From: Pasteurella bettyae CCUG 2042
GTDB taxonomy: Bacteria > Pseudomonadota > Gammaproteobacteria > Enterobacterales > Pasteurellaceae
Assembly (NCBI RefSeq): GCF_000262245.1
Contig: NZ_AJSX01000030.1
Coordinates: 113,269-177,268, forward strand
DNA length: 64,000 nt
Direction: 5' to 3'
Part shown: one piece after another, positions 18,711-28,661 of the stretch
Layout of the letters: the number at the start of each line of letters is the position of its first letter
Numbering within the stretch: the first letter of the stretch is position 1
Made by a program: the position numbers and the translations under genes
The notes under the pieces: model-generated
What the model was told of the DNA's origin: nothing
The model's database searches: none
The model's input: only the letters and a program-made list of their open reading frames with translations

Positions 18711-20060
18711 TTAAGCCGCCACAAGAATTTCTGTGGCTACAATAACCACAACCATACCAACAATCATTGGTACAGAAATACGTTTTACCACCTCAAAAGG
18801 TGAAATTTTTGCCATACCTGATACAGCAACAACTACACCTGATACTGGTGATAGGCTACGACCGATATTTGATGCTTGTAACATCGGTGTGGTTAAGTAG
18901 GCAGGATTTGCTCCCATTTGAGCTGATAATTTAGGAATAAGTTCAACGAAAGCATAAAAAGGTGCATTACCAGAACCTGTAGCAATTGCCGCTAATGCAG
19001 TAATTAATGCAAGGGCTAACATCATTAAGAATGCACCACTGCTTGCAGCTTGTACTGAATTGATTAATGCGCTAATGAAACCAACGGTACTTAAGCCTTG
19101 TGCAAATACACCAGCCGCCACTAATAAAATCACTACGCTTGAGAAAGCATCTGCCATTCCTTGATAAGCCATATTCAAGTTTTCATAAACTTGTTTAGCA
19201 TCAAACGAACGTATGAAGTCAATTACAGCGATAATCGCTAAGCAGATAACAATGATCGTAATAATATTTAATTCAGGTGCCCATTTACCATCAAAAATTA
19301 ATACACCAATAATCGGTGTAAATGGAAAAATGGCATAGTATGCAGGCACTCGAGTAGTGATTTCATGAACTTCTAATTGTTCTGCATTAAAACCTTCTTT
19401 ACGATCTAAATAACGTTGCCAGAAGTAATGTGAAATAGCAATTGAGATAATTGCAGTGATGGATATTGGTAAAGTTAAATCAAATGCATATTGTAATAAT
19501 GGCATTTTAGAAACTTCAGCGGCTAACACCACATCGCCAGAGGTGGGTGAAAGAATAATGGCAGCAGGTGAAGCACAAATTGATGCGGCTGCACCACGTG
19601 AAATGCCCATATTAACCATCACAGGGAACAATGTCGCCATTAATAAAACCCCTAATCCAGTTGCAGATGGCACTGCAAGAGACATTAGACAAGCTAGGAA
19701 ATAAGCTGCGACCATTAATATATAAGGCGATTTTATATATCTGAGTGGTCTAGAAGCTAATTTTACTACCATATCATTCGCGCCTAAGTGGGTCATATAA
19801 GCGGCAAACCCACATAACACCATAATTAACATACCGAGGTTTCCACCACGATTCATTAATAGATATTTAATATATTCAAAAACATCTAAGTAGGTATTCC
19901 CTGTGCTTTTAACACTTTCAGGTAAAATGCTTTTATCTAATAAAACACTAATTAATAAAAGTAAAACACCAACGGTCATTAACACACCTGTTGCAGAGTA
20001 ACCTTTTATTACATAGTAACCGACTGCAATAATGGCAAGTAAGCCAATGATCAATTCCAT
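18711..20060 (-). CDS. dcuC: Anaerobic C4-dicarboxylate transporter, DcuC family
   Basis: This 449-residue integral membrane protein has about 12 helices. It shows the DcuC-family conserved segments SLAVPSATGLGVLLMATLFP, PAAIILSPTSGDVVLAAEVS and ATGSGNAPFYAFVELIPKL. It is expected to export succinate during fermentation or exchange C4-dicarboxylates across the inner membrane. A GAGGATAAC ribosome site precedes ATG. It starts 29 bp after queA ends and may share its transcript. No separate FNR or CRP site was seen. This fits a mixed-acid fermenter together with the formate dehydrogenase genes. Confidence 0.9.
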   Translation of the reverse strand: MELIIGLLAIIAVGYYVIKGYSATGVLMTVGVLLLLISVLLDKSILPESVKSTGNTYLDVFEYIKYLLMNRGGNLGMLIMVLCGFAAYMTHLGANDMVVKLASRPLRYIKSPYILMVAAYFLACLMSLAVPSATGLGVLLMATLFPVMVNMGISRGAAASICASPAAIILSPTSGDVVLAAEVSKMPLLQYAFDLTLPISITAIISIAISHYFWQRYLDRKEGFNAEQLEVHEITTRVPAYYAIFPFTPIIGVLIFDGKWAPELNIITIIVICLAIIAVIDFIRSFDAKQVYENLNMAYQGMADAFSSVVILLVAAGVFAQGLSTVGFISALINSVQAASSGAFLMMLALALITALAAIATGSGNAPFYAFVELIPKLSAQMGANPAYLTTPMLQASNIGRSLSPVSGVVVAVSGMAKISPFEVVKRISVPMIVGMVVVIVATEILVAA

Positions 20061-20089
20061 ATTGTTATCCTCACAATTAATAAAAGAAT

Positions 20090-21181
20090 CTAATCTAATC
20101 CCTTAACATGATGATTCTTAGTAATAAACATAGCATCACCATAACTAAAGAAACGGTAAGCATTTTCTACCGCAATTTTATAAGCATTCATTGTATTTTT
20201 ATAACCTGCAAAAGCAGAAACCAACATAATTAAGGTGCTTTCAGGTAAGTGGAAGTTAGTAATTAAACAATCAATCACACGGAATTTTTTGCCTGGATAA
20301 ATAAAGATTGAAGTATCGGAGAAAAATGGCTCAATCAGTTGTGATGAAGCTTTTTGCTCGGCATTCAAAGCAGCACTTTCAATAGAACGCACAGAAGTTG
20401 TTCCTACCGCAATTACTCGTTTCCCATTAGCTTTGGTGGCGAGAATCGCATCCACTACTTCTTGAGATACTTCAACATATTCTGCATGCATATGATGATC
20501 TTCGATATTTTCCACTCGAACAGGTTGGAATGTCCCAGCTCCAACATGTAAAGTGACGAAAGCAAAATTGACTCCTTTGGATTTTAATTTATCGAGTAAT
20601 GTATTATCGAAATGTAAACCCGCAGTAGGCGCGGCAACTGCACCAGGAACTTTATTATAAACTGTTTGATAACGTTCTTGATCGCTATCTTCATCTGGAC
20701 GGTCAATATAAGGCGGTAATGGCATATGACCGATCTTCTGCAATACATCTAAAAGTGCGGTGCCTTTTTCGGAAATTTCTAACTCAAAAAGAGCATCCTG
20801 GCGTCCAATCATTATTGCTTTAACGCCGTTTCCTTCTCCTAATTTATCTTCACCGAGAATCAATTCCGCACCTTCTTTTGGCGCCTTTGAAGCACGAACG
20901 TGAGCAAGAAAACGAGTTTCCGTGAGTACACGTTCAATTAACACTTCAATTTTTCCTCCCGAGGACTTACGCCCATACATACGCGCAGGAATAACGCGAG
21001 TGTTATTAAAAATTAATAAATCCCCTTCATTAATTAGATCTAACACATCATTGAAGACAAGATGGTTGAGTTCTCCTGTTTCACCATTTAGTTGAAGTAA
21101 ACGACTTGAAGTGCGTTCTATTTTAGGGTAACGAGCAATCAGCTCATCAGGTAAATCAAAATAAAAATCAGAAAGTTGCAT
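20090..21181 (-). CDS. queA: S-adenosylmethionine:tRNA ribosyltransferase-isomerase
   Basis: This 363-residue enzyme begins [19 protein letters not shown], the family N-terminus; the ATG at 21181 is chosen over an upstream start at 21202. Motifs include [37 protein letters not shown] and [15 protein letters not shown]. It transfers the ribosyl part of SAM to preQ1-tRNA, giving epoxyqueuosine. It reads leftward into dcuC. It is divergent from holC, with about 195 bp between. Confidence 0.97.
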   Translation of the reverse strand: MQLSDFYFDLPDELIARYPKIERTSSRLLQLNGETGELNHLVFNDVLDLINEGDLLIFNNTRVIPARMYGRKSSGGKIEVLIERVLTETRFLAHVRASKAPKEGAELILGEDKLGEGNGVKAIMIGRQDALFELEISEKGTALLDVLQKIGHMPLPPYIDRPDEDSDQERYQTVYNKVPGAVAAPTAGLHFDNTLLDKLKSKGVNFAFVTLHVGAGTFQPVRVENIEDHHMHAEYVEVSQEVVDAILATKANGKRVIAVGTTSVRSIESAALNAEQKASSQLIEPFFSDTSIFIYPGKKFRVIDCLITNFHLPESTLIMLVSAFAGYKNTMNAYKIAVENAYRFFSYGDAMFITKNHHVKGLD

Positions 21182-21375
21182 AATTATTAGGAAGGGATTC
21201 AATCCTTCTTTAGTAAAATTAATTAAGAATTAGCAGGCAATCAATATTACCCAATCAATGAAATGCCGCTTAGTCTATTGCGATTTTCTGTGAAGTACAA
21301 GTAAAAACCTTTATCTTTTAAGCTTTTTTCGATAAAATCTTTCAGTTATCCCTGTTATGAATGAAATCAAAGAAA

Positions 21376-21819
21376 ATGTCAAAACAAGCTAAATTTTATG
21401 TGATCGAAAAAACTGCTATGCAGGGTGAGTTATCAGCGTCTGAAGCCTTAGCTTGTGATTTGGCAGCGGATGCTTGGCGTTTGGGTAAAAAAGTGCTTAT
21501 CGCTTGCGAAACTGAACAACAAGCCTTAGATCTTGATGAAGCCTTGTGGCAACGTGATCCTGAGCAATTTGTACCGCATAATTTATCAGGCGAAATCACT
21601 CAATTTGCCACACCTATTGAAATTAGCTGGAAAGGCAAACGCAACGCCCAACGCCGAGATTTATTAATTTCACTACAACGAGAAATCCCGGATTTTATCG
21701 CCAGTTTTAACCAAGTGATTGATTTTGTACCGACTGATGAAGCCGAAAAAGCACAGGCAAGAGAGCGGTACAAACAATATCGACAAATGGGCTGGCAGCT
21801 GGCGACTGAGAATGCCTGA
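21376..21819 (+). CDS. holC: DNA polymerase III chi subunit
   Basis: The 147-residue product beginning MSKQAKFYVIEK equals the E. coli chi length. It shares family segments KKVLIACETEQQALDLDEALW, FVPHNLSGE and RRDLLISL. It bridges the clamp loader (through psi) and SSB. An in-frame ATG at 21361 adds five residues; neither start has a strong ribosome site, so I follow family length. In relatives valS follows at once. Here a small membrane-protein gene is inserted. Confidence 0.92.
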   Translation: MSKQAKFYVIEKTAMQGELSASEALACDLAADAWRLGKKVLIACETEQQALDLDEALWQRDPEQFVPHNLSGEITQFATPIEISWKGKRNAQRRDLLISLQREIPDFIASFNQVIDFVPTDEAEKAQARERYKQYRQMGWQLATENA

Positions 21820-21849
21820 TTTAGTAAATTATTTATAGAGAATGGAATT

Positions 21850-22293
21850 TTGTCTGATTTAATTTTAACGTTGGTTTCATTTATTACTATGATACTTGTT
21901 ATATACATTTTAACAAGAGAATTTGATACTATAAAAATTAATAGTAGTTTCGTTATATTTATTTTATGTTTGACTATTATTTTACAAATTGTTTGTTATG
22001 TTCAACCTGTTTCTAACATAAAAGAATATTCAAGTGCGTTAGATGCTATAGAATTTTTTTTCTTTATCATTTCTGGTATAGCGTTAATATGTGTTATATA
22101 TCTTTTATCTATATATCCTAGCTTGTCAGAAAAAATTAAAGTATTTTTGATATTATTATCTGCTTTTCAAGTAGCGATATTTATGACAGTCGTTTCATTA
22201 ACGAGTGTTTCTATATTATTTAAGATTATATTTAATTCTTATTATTTATTAATTCCTGCATTGGTATTGTATGAATTAAATAAGAAAAGATAA
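21850..22293 (+). CDS. Hypothetical AT-rich four-helix membrane protein, TTG start
   Basis: The protein has 147 residues and I recognise no family. It shows four hydrophobic segments (about residues 3-20, 32-52, 68-90 and 97-140), short charged loops and a KKR C-terminus. The likely start is TTG at 21850 with GGAA four bases upstream. Codon use differs from the neighbours: ATA isoleucine and TTATTT-rich runs are frequent, while ATA is scarce in holC and valS. It splits the otherwise conserved holC-valS pair, so recent acquisition is plausible. No function is proposed. Confidence 0.6.
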   Translation: MSDLILTLVSFITMILVIYILTREFDTIKINSSFVIFILCLTIILQIVCYVQPVSNIKEYSSALDAIEFFFFIISGIALICVIYLLSIYPSLSEKIKVFLILLSAFQVAIFMTVVSLTSVSILFKIIFNSYYLLIPALVLYELNKKR

Positions 22294-22315
22294 TACAAAC
22301 AAAGAGAAAAATTAA

Positions 22316-25180
22316 ATGACAAAACAATTCACAATGGAAGATCGTTTTAATCCTTCCACCGTAGAACAAGCCCTTTATAAACACTGGGAATCACAAGGTT
22401 ATTTTAAACCATCTTATGATGCAGGTTGCCCAAGTTATTCCATCGCCATTCCTCCTCCTAATGTAACAGGTAGTTTACATATGGGACATGCGTTCCAACA
22501 AACTTTAATGGATACGTTAATTCGTTTTAACCGTATGGAAGGTAACAATACCTTATGGCAGGCTGGGACTGACCACGCAGGAATTGCGACTCAAATGGTT
22601 GTAGAGCGTAAAATTGCTGCTGAAGAAGGCAAAACTCGTCATGATTATGGTCGTGAGGCATTTATTGAAAAAATCTGGGATTGGAAAGCTTTTTCTGGCG
22701 GCACGATCAGCCAACAAATGCGTCGTTTAGGCAACTCAATTGATTGGACTCGTGAACGTTTCACCATGGACGATGGTTTATCAGATGCCGTGAAAGAAGT
22801 GTTTGTTCGCTTACATGAAGAAGGGCTAATTTACCGAGGTAAACGCTTGGTAAACTGGGATCCTAAATTACAAACTGCGATTTCTGATTTGGAAGTTGAA
22901 AATAAAGAATCTAAAGGTAGTTTATGGCATTTCCGTTATCCATTAGCTAATGGTGTGAAAACGGCAGATGGTTTAGATTATTTAGTGGTCGCAACAACCC
23001 GACCTGAAACTGTACTAGGAGATACAGCGGTAGCTGTTCATCCTGAAGATGAGCGTTACCAATCATTAATTGGTAAAACAGTAGTGCTTCCATTAGCTAA
23101 CCGTGAAATTCCAATCGTAGCTGATGAATATGTTGAGCGTGAATTTGGTACTGGTGTAGTAAAAATTACGCCAGCACACGATTTTAATGACTATGAAGTT
23201 GGTAAACGTCACCAATTACCAATGGTAAATGTGATGACATTGGATGGTAATATTCGTAAAACTGCAGAAGTAGTAGGATCAAATGGCAAACCATTAGATG
23301 GTTATGAAGCCGTTATTCCAGCAGATTACCAAGATTTAGAACGTTTTGCTGCTCGTAAAAAAGTGGTAGCAGATTTTGAAGCATTAGGTTTATTAGAAAA
23401 AATTCAACCACATGATTTGAAAGTACCTTATGGTGACCGTGGTGGCGTGCCAATTGAACCAATGTTAACAGACCAATGGTATGTGAGTGCAAAACCATTA
23501 GCAGAAGTTGCCGTGAAAGCAGTAGAAGATGGAGAAATTCAATTCGTGCCTAAACAGTACGAAAATCTTTATTTTTCTTGGATGCGTGACATTCAAGACT
23601 GGTGTATTTCTCGTCAATTGTGGTGGGGGCATCGTATTCCAGCTTGGTATGATGAACAAGGCAATGTGTATGTAGCACGTAGTGAAGAAGAGGTCCGTGA
23701 AAAACATGGTTTAGCTGCAGATGTTGTATTACGTCAAGATAATGATGTATTGGATACTTGGTTTTCATCTGCACTTTGGACATTCTCAACTTTAGGTTGG
23801 CCACAACAAACTAAAGAATTAGCAATGTTCCATCCAACTAATGTGTTAATTACTGGTTTCGATATTATTTTCTTCTGGGTGGCACGTATGATCATGATGA
23901 CCATGCACTTCATTAAAGATGAAAATGGCAAACCGCAAGTGCCTTTCAAAACTGTGTATGTAACAGGTTTGATCCGTGATGAAAATGGACAAAAGATGTC
24001 AAAATCAAAAGGTAATGTTATTGATCCAATCGACATGATAGATGGTATTAGCCTTGAAGATTTATTAGCAAAACGTACAGGCAATATGATGCAACCTCAA
24101 CTTGCAGAAAAGATTGCAAAAGCAACCCAAAAAGAATTTGCTGAAGGTATTGCTGCTCATGGTACAGATGCATTACGTTTCACCCTTGCAGCATTAGCTT
24201 CAAATGGTCGTGATATTAACTGGGATATGAAACGCTTAGAAGGTTATCGTAATTTCTGTAATAAATTATGGAATGCGAGCCGTTTCGTCTTAACCAACAG
24301 TAAATTAGATTTGAGTGAAGGGGAGCGTGAGTTTTCAGTAGCAGATAAATGGATCCAAGCAGAATTTAACAAAGCAACTCGTAATTTCCGTACGGCATTA
24401 GGTCAATATCGATTTGACTTAACTGCAAATGAGTTGTACGAATTTACATGGGATCAATTTTGTGACTGGTACTTAGAATTAACTAAACCTGTATTTGCGA
24501 ACGGTACGCCTGCACAAATTCGTGGCGCAAGCTATACATTAATCAATGTATTAGAAAAATTATTGCGTTTAGCTCACCCAATTATTCCATTTATTACGGA
24601 AGAATTATGGCAAAAAGTGAAAGAATACGCAGGTGTTGAAGGTGATACCATTATGCTACAACCTTTCCCTCAAGCCGATGCTAGCCTAGATAATGACAAA
24701 GCCGTATCGCAAATCAACTGGATTAAAGATGTGATTACTGCTGTGCGTAATATTCGTGCTGAAAGTAACATTGCACCAAGTAAAGGCTTAGATTTATTGT
24801 TCCGTAATTTAGATCAGAACAGTAAACAAACTTTAGATGAAAATGTAGCCTTAATTCAAATTATGGCGAAATTAGATCATATTAAAGTGTTATCTGAAAG
24901 TGAAAATGCACCATTATCCGTCGCAAAATTAGTCGGACAAATGGAGTTATTAGTACCAATGGCAGGCTTTATTAATAAAGATCTAGAACTTGCACGTTTA
25001 AATAAAGAAATTGATAAAATGATTGGTGAAGTAAAACGCATTGAAGGCAAACTTAACAATGAAGCTTTTGTTGCTAAAGCGCCTGAAGCGGTTATCAATA
25101 AAGAACGTGAAAAAATGCAAGAGTACCAAGACAATCTAGAAAAACTTCGCAATCAATTTAAAGAAATTGAGTCGTTATAG
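22316..25180 (+). CDS. valS: Valyl-tRNA synthetase
   Basis: This 954-residue class I synthetase (E. coli: 951) has the HIGH-like motif [16 protein letters not shown] near residue 48 and [12 protein letters not shown] near residue 560. It also has a CP1 editing domain ([17 protein letters not shown]) and a C-terminal coiled coil (residues ~890-950, [16 protein letters not shown]). It charges tRNA-Val and edits threonine. An intrinsic terminator follows directly. Confidence 0.98.
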   Translation: MTKQFTMEDRFNPSTVEQALYKHWESQGYFKPSYDAGCPSYSIAIPPPNVTGSLHMGHAFQQTLMDTLIRFNRMEGNNTLWQAGTDHAGIATQMVVERKIAAEEGKTRHDYGREAFIEKIWDWKAFSGGTISQQMRRLGNSIDWTRERFTMDDGLSDAVKEVFVRLHEEGLIYRGKRLVNWDPKLQTAISDLEVENKESKGSLWHFRYPLANGVKTADGLDYLVVATTRPETVLGDTAVAVHPEDERYQSLIGKTVVLPLANREIPIVADEYVEREFGTGVVKITPAHDFNDYEVGKRHQLPMVNVMTLDGNIRKTAEVVGSNGKPLDGYEAVIPADYQDLERFAARKKVVADFEALGLLEKIQPHDLKVPYGDRGGVPIEPMLTDQWYVSAKPLAEVAVKAVEDGEIQFVPKQYENLYFSWMRDIQDWCISRQLWWGHRIPAWYDEQGNVYVARSEEEVREKHGLAADVVLRQDNDVLDTWFSSALWTFSTLGWPQQTKELAMFHPTNVLITGFDIIFFWVARMIMMTMHFIKDENGKPQVPFKTVYVTGLIRDENGQKMSKSKGNVIDPIDMIDGISLEDLLAKRTGNMMQPQLAEKIAKATQKEFAEGIAAHGTDALRFTLAALASNGRDINWDMKRLEGYRNFCNKLWNASRFVLTNSKLDLSEGEREFSVADKWIQAEFNKATRNFRTALGQYRFDLTANELYEFTWDQFCDWYLELTKPVFANGTPAQIRGASYTLINVLEKLLRLAHPIIPFITEELWQKVKEYAGVEGDTIMLQPFPQADASLDNDKAVSQINWIKDVITAVRNIRAESNIAPSKGLDLLFRNLDQNSKQTLDENVALIQIMAKLDHIKVLSESENAPLSVAKLVGQMELLVPMAGFINKDLELARLNKEIDKMIGEVKRIEGKLNNEAFVAKAPEAVINKEREKMQEYQDNLEKLRNQFKEIESL

Positions 25181-25191
25181 TTATTAAGTAT

Positions 25192-25220
25192 AAAGGTGAA
25201 CTAAGAGGTTCGCCTTTTTT
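25192..25220 (+). terminator. Intrinsic terminator after valS
   Basis: AGGTGAAC (25194-25201) pairs with GTTCGCCT (25208-25215) and is followed by a run of six T residues. It isolates valS from the decayed gene downstream. Confidence 0.85.
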
Positions 25221-25232
25221 ATGGATAGAGAT

Positions 25233-26037
25233 ATGAATAAGCATTAACATTATGAATTATTAAATTTACTTGGTTATGGTCTAGCTAAATTTAATGATGA
25301 ATTCGTTAAACAATTTGGCTTTAAAACTAAGCAAGATTTTTATAATTATTTTGTTCATTTAAATATTGTTGATACGGCAAGTACAGGTTAAAAATAGAAT
25401 GGATTTATTTGATCCTTTTTTTGAAAACAGCAGGAAAGGGTGGTGGCAGAAAGGAAATGCTTATATTCATAGAAAGGAACTTATAGATAGCTTATTTGGT
25501 AATTAACATGTTGAAAATTATAGTAATATTATCAAGATGATTTTGCAAAATGAATTTAATGTAAAGAATTTAATTCAATCTTCTTTGATAAGTCCTATCA
25601 CTCAATCAAGATTTAAATCTATGCAAGAAACAGGAATGGAAGCCGAATTATTCTTTATGAAAACCTATCAAAAGATTGATATTTTTTCAACAGGGCATTT
25701 AGAAGATGCTCGTTTATATGGTGATGGATATGATTTTCAAATTACTACCTCTGATAATACTTATGTAGTAGAAGTTAAAGGCATTAGACAAAAACAAGGA
25801 AAAATTAGGCTAACCGAGAAAGAATATTTAAAAGCTGAAGCCTATAAAAATGATTATATTCTCGCTGTTATATTAAATTTATGTGATATCCCTAAGGTTA
25901 AAATAATTGAGAATCCAATAAAGAATCTTTCATTTAAAGAGAAAATAATCAAGTCGAAATTGACTAAAGAATACCATCTTGAGACTGATATATTAATTTG
26001 GTTAGCGAAAAGTGCGGATAAATTTTCTAAATTTTAA
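25233..26037 (+). pseudogene. Decayed DUF3883 (NO VEIN C-terminal, nuclease-like) gene
   Basis: Reading through the lesions gives one continuous protein of about 267 residues. It starts MNKH(stop)HYELLNLLGYGLAKF, continues through DTAST, then after a frameshift near 25388 as RMDLFDPFFENSRKGWWQK, then GN(stop)HVENYSNIIK. It runs in frame into the open C-terminal part (25537-26037). Lesions are TAA at 25245-25247, a frame change near 25386-25391 and TAA at 25504-25506. The C-terminal part has the DUF3883 signature: YGDGYDFQI, YVVEVKGIR, GKIRLTEKEYLKA. Such domains have a PD-(D/E)XK-like core and occur in restriction and defence-related proteins. The intact C-terminal ORF is very unlikely to be a gene by itself. 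Confidence 0.8.
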
Positions 26038-26093
26038 CCGCAGATTTCATCATGCTAATACAATTTGGTTTTAATATGTATATTTTTTGTTAA

Positions 26094-26115
26094 AAATGTG
26101 ATCTTGATCTGACTA
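26094..26115 (+). promoter_or_regulatory. Putative CRP site upstream of aldehyde dehydrogenase gene
   Basis: The left half-site TGTGA is perfect (26097-26101). After six bases the right half is TCTGA instead of TCACA. The flanking AAA and internal TC-TTGA-TC also match the 22-bp CRP consensus (about 17 of 22). It lies about 130 bp before the ATG. E. coli aldB is CRP-activated, so the assignment is reasonable but untested. Confidence 0.5.
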
Positions 26116-26238
26116 TCAAATTAATAGTTTTTAATAGCTATTATCTATGTTGTATTTTGACTTGAATCGTTTTAATCTAATTTCAACTCATATTGAGTTT
26201 AATATTTTTGTAACTTAACGATAACAAGGATTAAGATT

Positions 26239-27723
26239 ATGATGAAAGATTTAAAGGTATTTGATAAACATTATGGCTTATTAATTAATGGTGAGTGGAC
26301 TGATGGTTCAGAAGGTCAAAAATTAACCGCACATAATCCTGCAAATGGGGAAGCGTTAGCAACTTTTATTGATGCAAGTGATGCGGATGTTGATGCAGCA
26401 GTTGCAGCCGCAAAAGAAGCGTTTAAAACTTGGAAATTAACAACGGTCACTGAACGTGCGGCAATTTTAAATAAAATTGCAGATATTATTGATGAAAATA
26501 CTGAGTTATTTGCATTACAAGAAACATTAGATAATGGTAAACCAATTCGTGAAACTCGTGCGGCAGACGTACCTTTAGCGGCTGACCATTTCCGTTATTT
26601 TGCTGGTGTCATTCGTTCTGAAGAAGGAATTGCTAATCAGTTAGATGATGAAGATTTATCATTAATTTTACGTGAACCTATTGGCGTGGTTGGCCAAATT
26701 ATTCCGTGGAACTTCCCATTCTTAATGGCTGCTTGGAAAATTGCACCTGCTTTAGCTGCGGGTTGTACTGTCGTGATTCATCCCTCCTCATCAACTTCAC
26801 TTAGTTTATTATCGTTAGCTCAAAAAATTAATCACTTATTGCCAAAAGGCGTATTCAATGTGATTACAGGTAAAGGTTCTAAATCAGGTGAATATATGTT
26901 GCACCATAAAGGATTTAATAAATTAGCCTTTACAGGCTCAACAGAAATCGGTCGTAAAATTGGTATTGCCGCGGCTGAGATGTTGATTCCATCAACACTT
27001 GAATTGGGTGGTAAATCGGCTAATATTTTCTTTGATGATATGCCATTTGATAAAGCGCTTGAAGGTGCACAAAAAGGGATTCTATTTAATCAAGGTCAAG
27101 TTTGTTGTGCAGGTTCTCGTATCTTCGTGCAAGAAGGTATTTACGATAAATTTATTAGTGCTTTAAAAGAAGAGTTTAAGAAGGTGAAAGTGGGTTTACC
27201 TTGGGAAGATGATACTCAAATGGGCGCTCAAGTGAATAGCAACCAAGTAAGCGTAATCAGTAAATATATTGATATAGCAAAACAAGAAGGTTGTGAAATT
27301 CTAACAGGTGGTTCTAAACCAACATCTACCGAATTAGCCCGTGGCGAATTTTTCCAACCAACTTTAATTTTAGCACCTGATAATGCTAAACGAGTTGCTC
27401 AAGAGGAGATTTTTGGACCTGTCGCTGTAGTGATAAAATTCAAAGACGAAGAAGATGTAATTCGTATGGCAAATGATAGTGAATACGGTCTTGGTGGTGC
27501 AGTGTGGTCAACTAATATCAATCGTGCATTACGTGTTTCACGAGCTTTAGAAACGGGGCGAGTATGGGTCAACTGTTATAATCGTTTACCAGCAGGAGCA
27601 CCATTTGGCGGTTATAAAACTTCAGGTATTGGTCGTGAAACTCATAAAATGATGTTGGCTGCTTATACTCAAGTGAAAAATATCTATATCAGCACAAGAG
27701 AAGAACGTGAAGGTATGTATTAA
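26239..27723 (+). CDS. NAD(P)-dependent aldehyde dehydrogenase, AldB-like
   Basis: This 494-residue ALDH has the catalytic cysteine in NQGQVCCAGSR (near residue 298) and the general-base Glu in TLELGGKSAN. It also has the oxyanion Asn in PWNFP (N168) and the end-of-chain substrate-gate segment. Normally the VVxKP segment supplies a cofactor-binding lysine. Here the segment is VVIHPSSST, with His181 in its place, which may change NAD/NADP binding. It oxidises a small aldehyde to the acid in the cytosol; acetaldehyde or lactaldehyde are guesses. It is a single gene with a CRP-like site before it and a terminator after. Confidence 0.88.
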   Translation: MMKDLKVFDKHYGLLINGEWTDGSEGQKLTAHNPANGEALATFIDASDADVDAAVAAAKEAFKTWKLTTVTERAAILNKIADIIDENTELFALQETLDNGKPIRETRAADVPLAADHFRYFAGVIRSEEGIANQLDDEDLSLILREPIGVVGQIIPWNFPFLMAAWKIAPALAAGCTVVIHPSSSTSLSLLSLAQKINHLLPKGVFNVITGKGSKSGEYMLHHKGFNKLAFTGSTEIGRKIGIAAAEMLIPSTLELGGKSANIFFDDMPFDKALEGAQKGILFNQGQVCCAGSRIFVQEGIYDKFISALKEEFKKVKVGLPWEDDTQMGAQVNSNQVSVISKYIDIAKQEGCEILTGGSKPTSTELARGEFFQPTLILAPDNAKRVAQEEIFGPVAVVIKFKDEEDVIRMANDSEYGLGGAVWSTNINRALRVSRALETGRVWVNCYNRLPAGAPFGGYKTSGIGRETHKMMLAAYTQVKNIYISTREEREGMY

Positions 27724-27753
27724 TTTTCTTAGACTTAGTAGTTTAGGTTAATT

Positions 27754-27797
27754 AAAAGTGCGGTCAGAATTTTGAAATTTTGACCGCACTTTATTTT
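27754..27797. terminator. Uptake-signal inverted pair as terminator after aldehyde dehydrogenase
   Basis: AAAGTGCGGTCA (from 27755) and TGACCGCACTTT (27781-27792) form a 12-bp stem followed by TATTTTT. Both arms contain the full uptake core. Confidence 0.85.
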
Positions 27798-27852
27798 TAC
27801 GACTTAGTTCATAACTAGTTTTGGTTAATTAATATTCGATCAGTTCACTTTT

Positions 27853-27943
27853 AGTGATCTTTATCACATTTTTTGTGAATAACTATTTGCAAAATTACAT
27901 TTTCAATATATTATGCTGAACACTTTTCTTGTGTTGGTATAAT
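27853..27943 (+). promoter_or_regulatory. Putative CRP-controlled extended -10 promoter
   Basis: AGTGA-TCTTTA-TCACA (27853-27868) matches the CRP consensus TGTGA-N6-TCACA with one mismatch. Downstream, TGG-TATAAT (27935-27943) is a textbook extended -10. The site centre lies about 90 bp before the expected start near 27950, a spacing used by class I CRP activation. What it transcribes is unclear: no gene follows for 850 bp on this strand. Confidence 0.5.
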
Positions 27944-28490
27944 TTACTGCAAGTTTTATTAAATTGACTCGTTATATTTGCTTTTATATTAAAATATAGT
28001 TTTTTATTCTAATATAAAATAGCGTTGTAATATATCATAAGTTAGTTAACGTTTGCGTAGAGTGATTTCTATAAATAACAATTCAAAATAGGGGATGAAG
28101 AGTTGTTTATTGACTTATGCAAACTTTTCTTGAGTGAATTTGATGCATTTGTTGTGTAAACCATCTAATGGATTAGTAGTTAATGGACTAACGATGCATG
28201 CATTAGAAAAGGATAGAACAGAAGGATATTGTTCTAGTAGATTTAGTGGATTATGCTTGTCACATAAAAAAAAGGAAATTTAGATTTGTGATCGAAATTT
28301 TATATTGCGAGTTATGCTAATAGGCTAAGTTTACAAAGTATCTCAATGACATTATTTTGAGAAAGGATTCATTTAATTAATAGTAATTTTATATATCAAG
28401 TTTAGTCATGATTCATTGATATAGAAAATTCATTGACAAGATAGGTAATGGAATATTATTTTGTCTGTTACTGTTAGGTATAATAATGTT

Positions 28491-28661
28491 ATTAAGGTGC
28501 TCAGAATAACCAAGTTATACATTGGATGTTTAATCAGTTATTCAACCGACTAGGGAGTGATGATATCCAATGGAGTGGATATTTCCTCTTCTAGTCAACT
28601 ATAACATTATGAAAAAGTAATTGAGAGTAACCGCACTTTATTAAATATGTGCGGTTTTTTT
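28491..28661 (+). ncRNA. Candidate structured small RNA or leader RNA upstream of nagC
   Basis: A perfect -10 TATAAT (28479-28484) predicts a start near 28491. The RNA would fold with nested arms: GTTATA (28514-28519) with TATAAC (28600-28605), GACTAG (28548-28553) with CTAGTC (28591-28596), and ATATCCA (28563-28569) with TGGATAT (28576-28582). It ends in an intrinsic terminator: AACCGCAC (28629-28636) with GTGCGGTT (28649-28656) and then a T run. CATTGGAT (28520-28527) is perfectly complementary to ATCCAATG (28565-28572), giving an alternative fold. No -35 box is clear. Nothing here matches an RNA family that I know; existence is inferred from structure. Confidence 0.5.
28629..28661 (+). terminator. 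Intrinsic terminator within the nagC upstream region
   Basis: An 8-bp stem AACCGCAC/GTGCGGTT with a 12-nt AT loop is followed by T residues on the plus strand only. It is built on inverted uptake cores. It ends a transcript that starts inside this non-coding region, because the upstream aldehyde dehydrogenase already has its own terminator. Confidence 0.8.

Noticed and set aside
25537..26037. Stand-alone 166-residue gene after valS
   Set aside because: Coding similarity continues upstream through stops and a frameshift, so it is the end of a pseudogene. No ribosome site precedes 25537.
28110..28160. Very short TTG-started peptide after AGGGGATGAAGAG near 28100
   Set aside because: A good purine-rich site is present, but 18 codons and a TTG start are not enough to call a gene.
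28194..28283. 29-codon ORF (starts MHALEKDRTEG) in the region before nagC
   Set aside because: Only a weak GGA precedes it and there is nothing to compare with; not supported without conservation or ribosome profiling.
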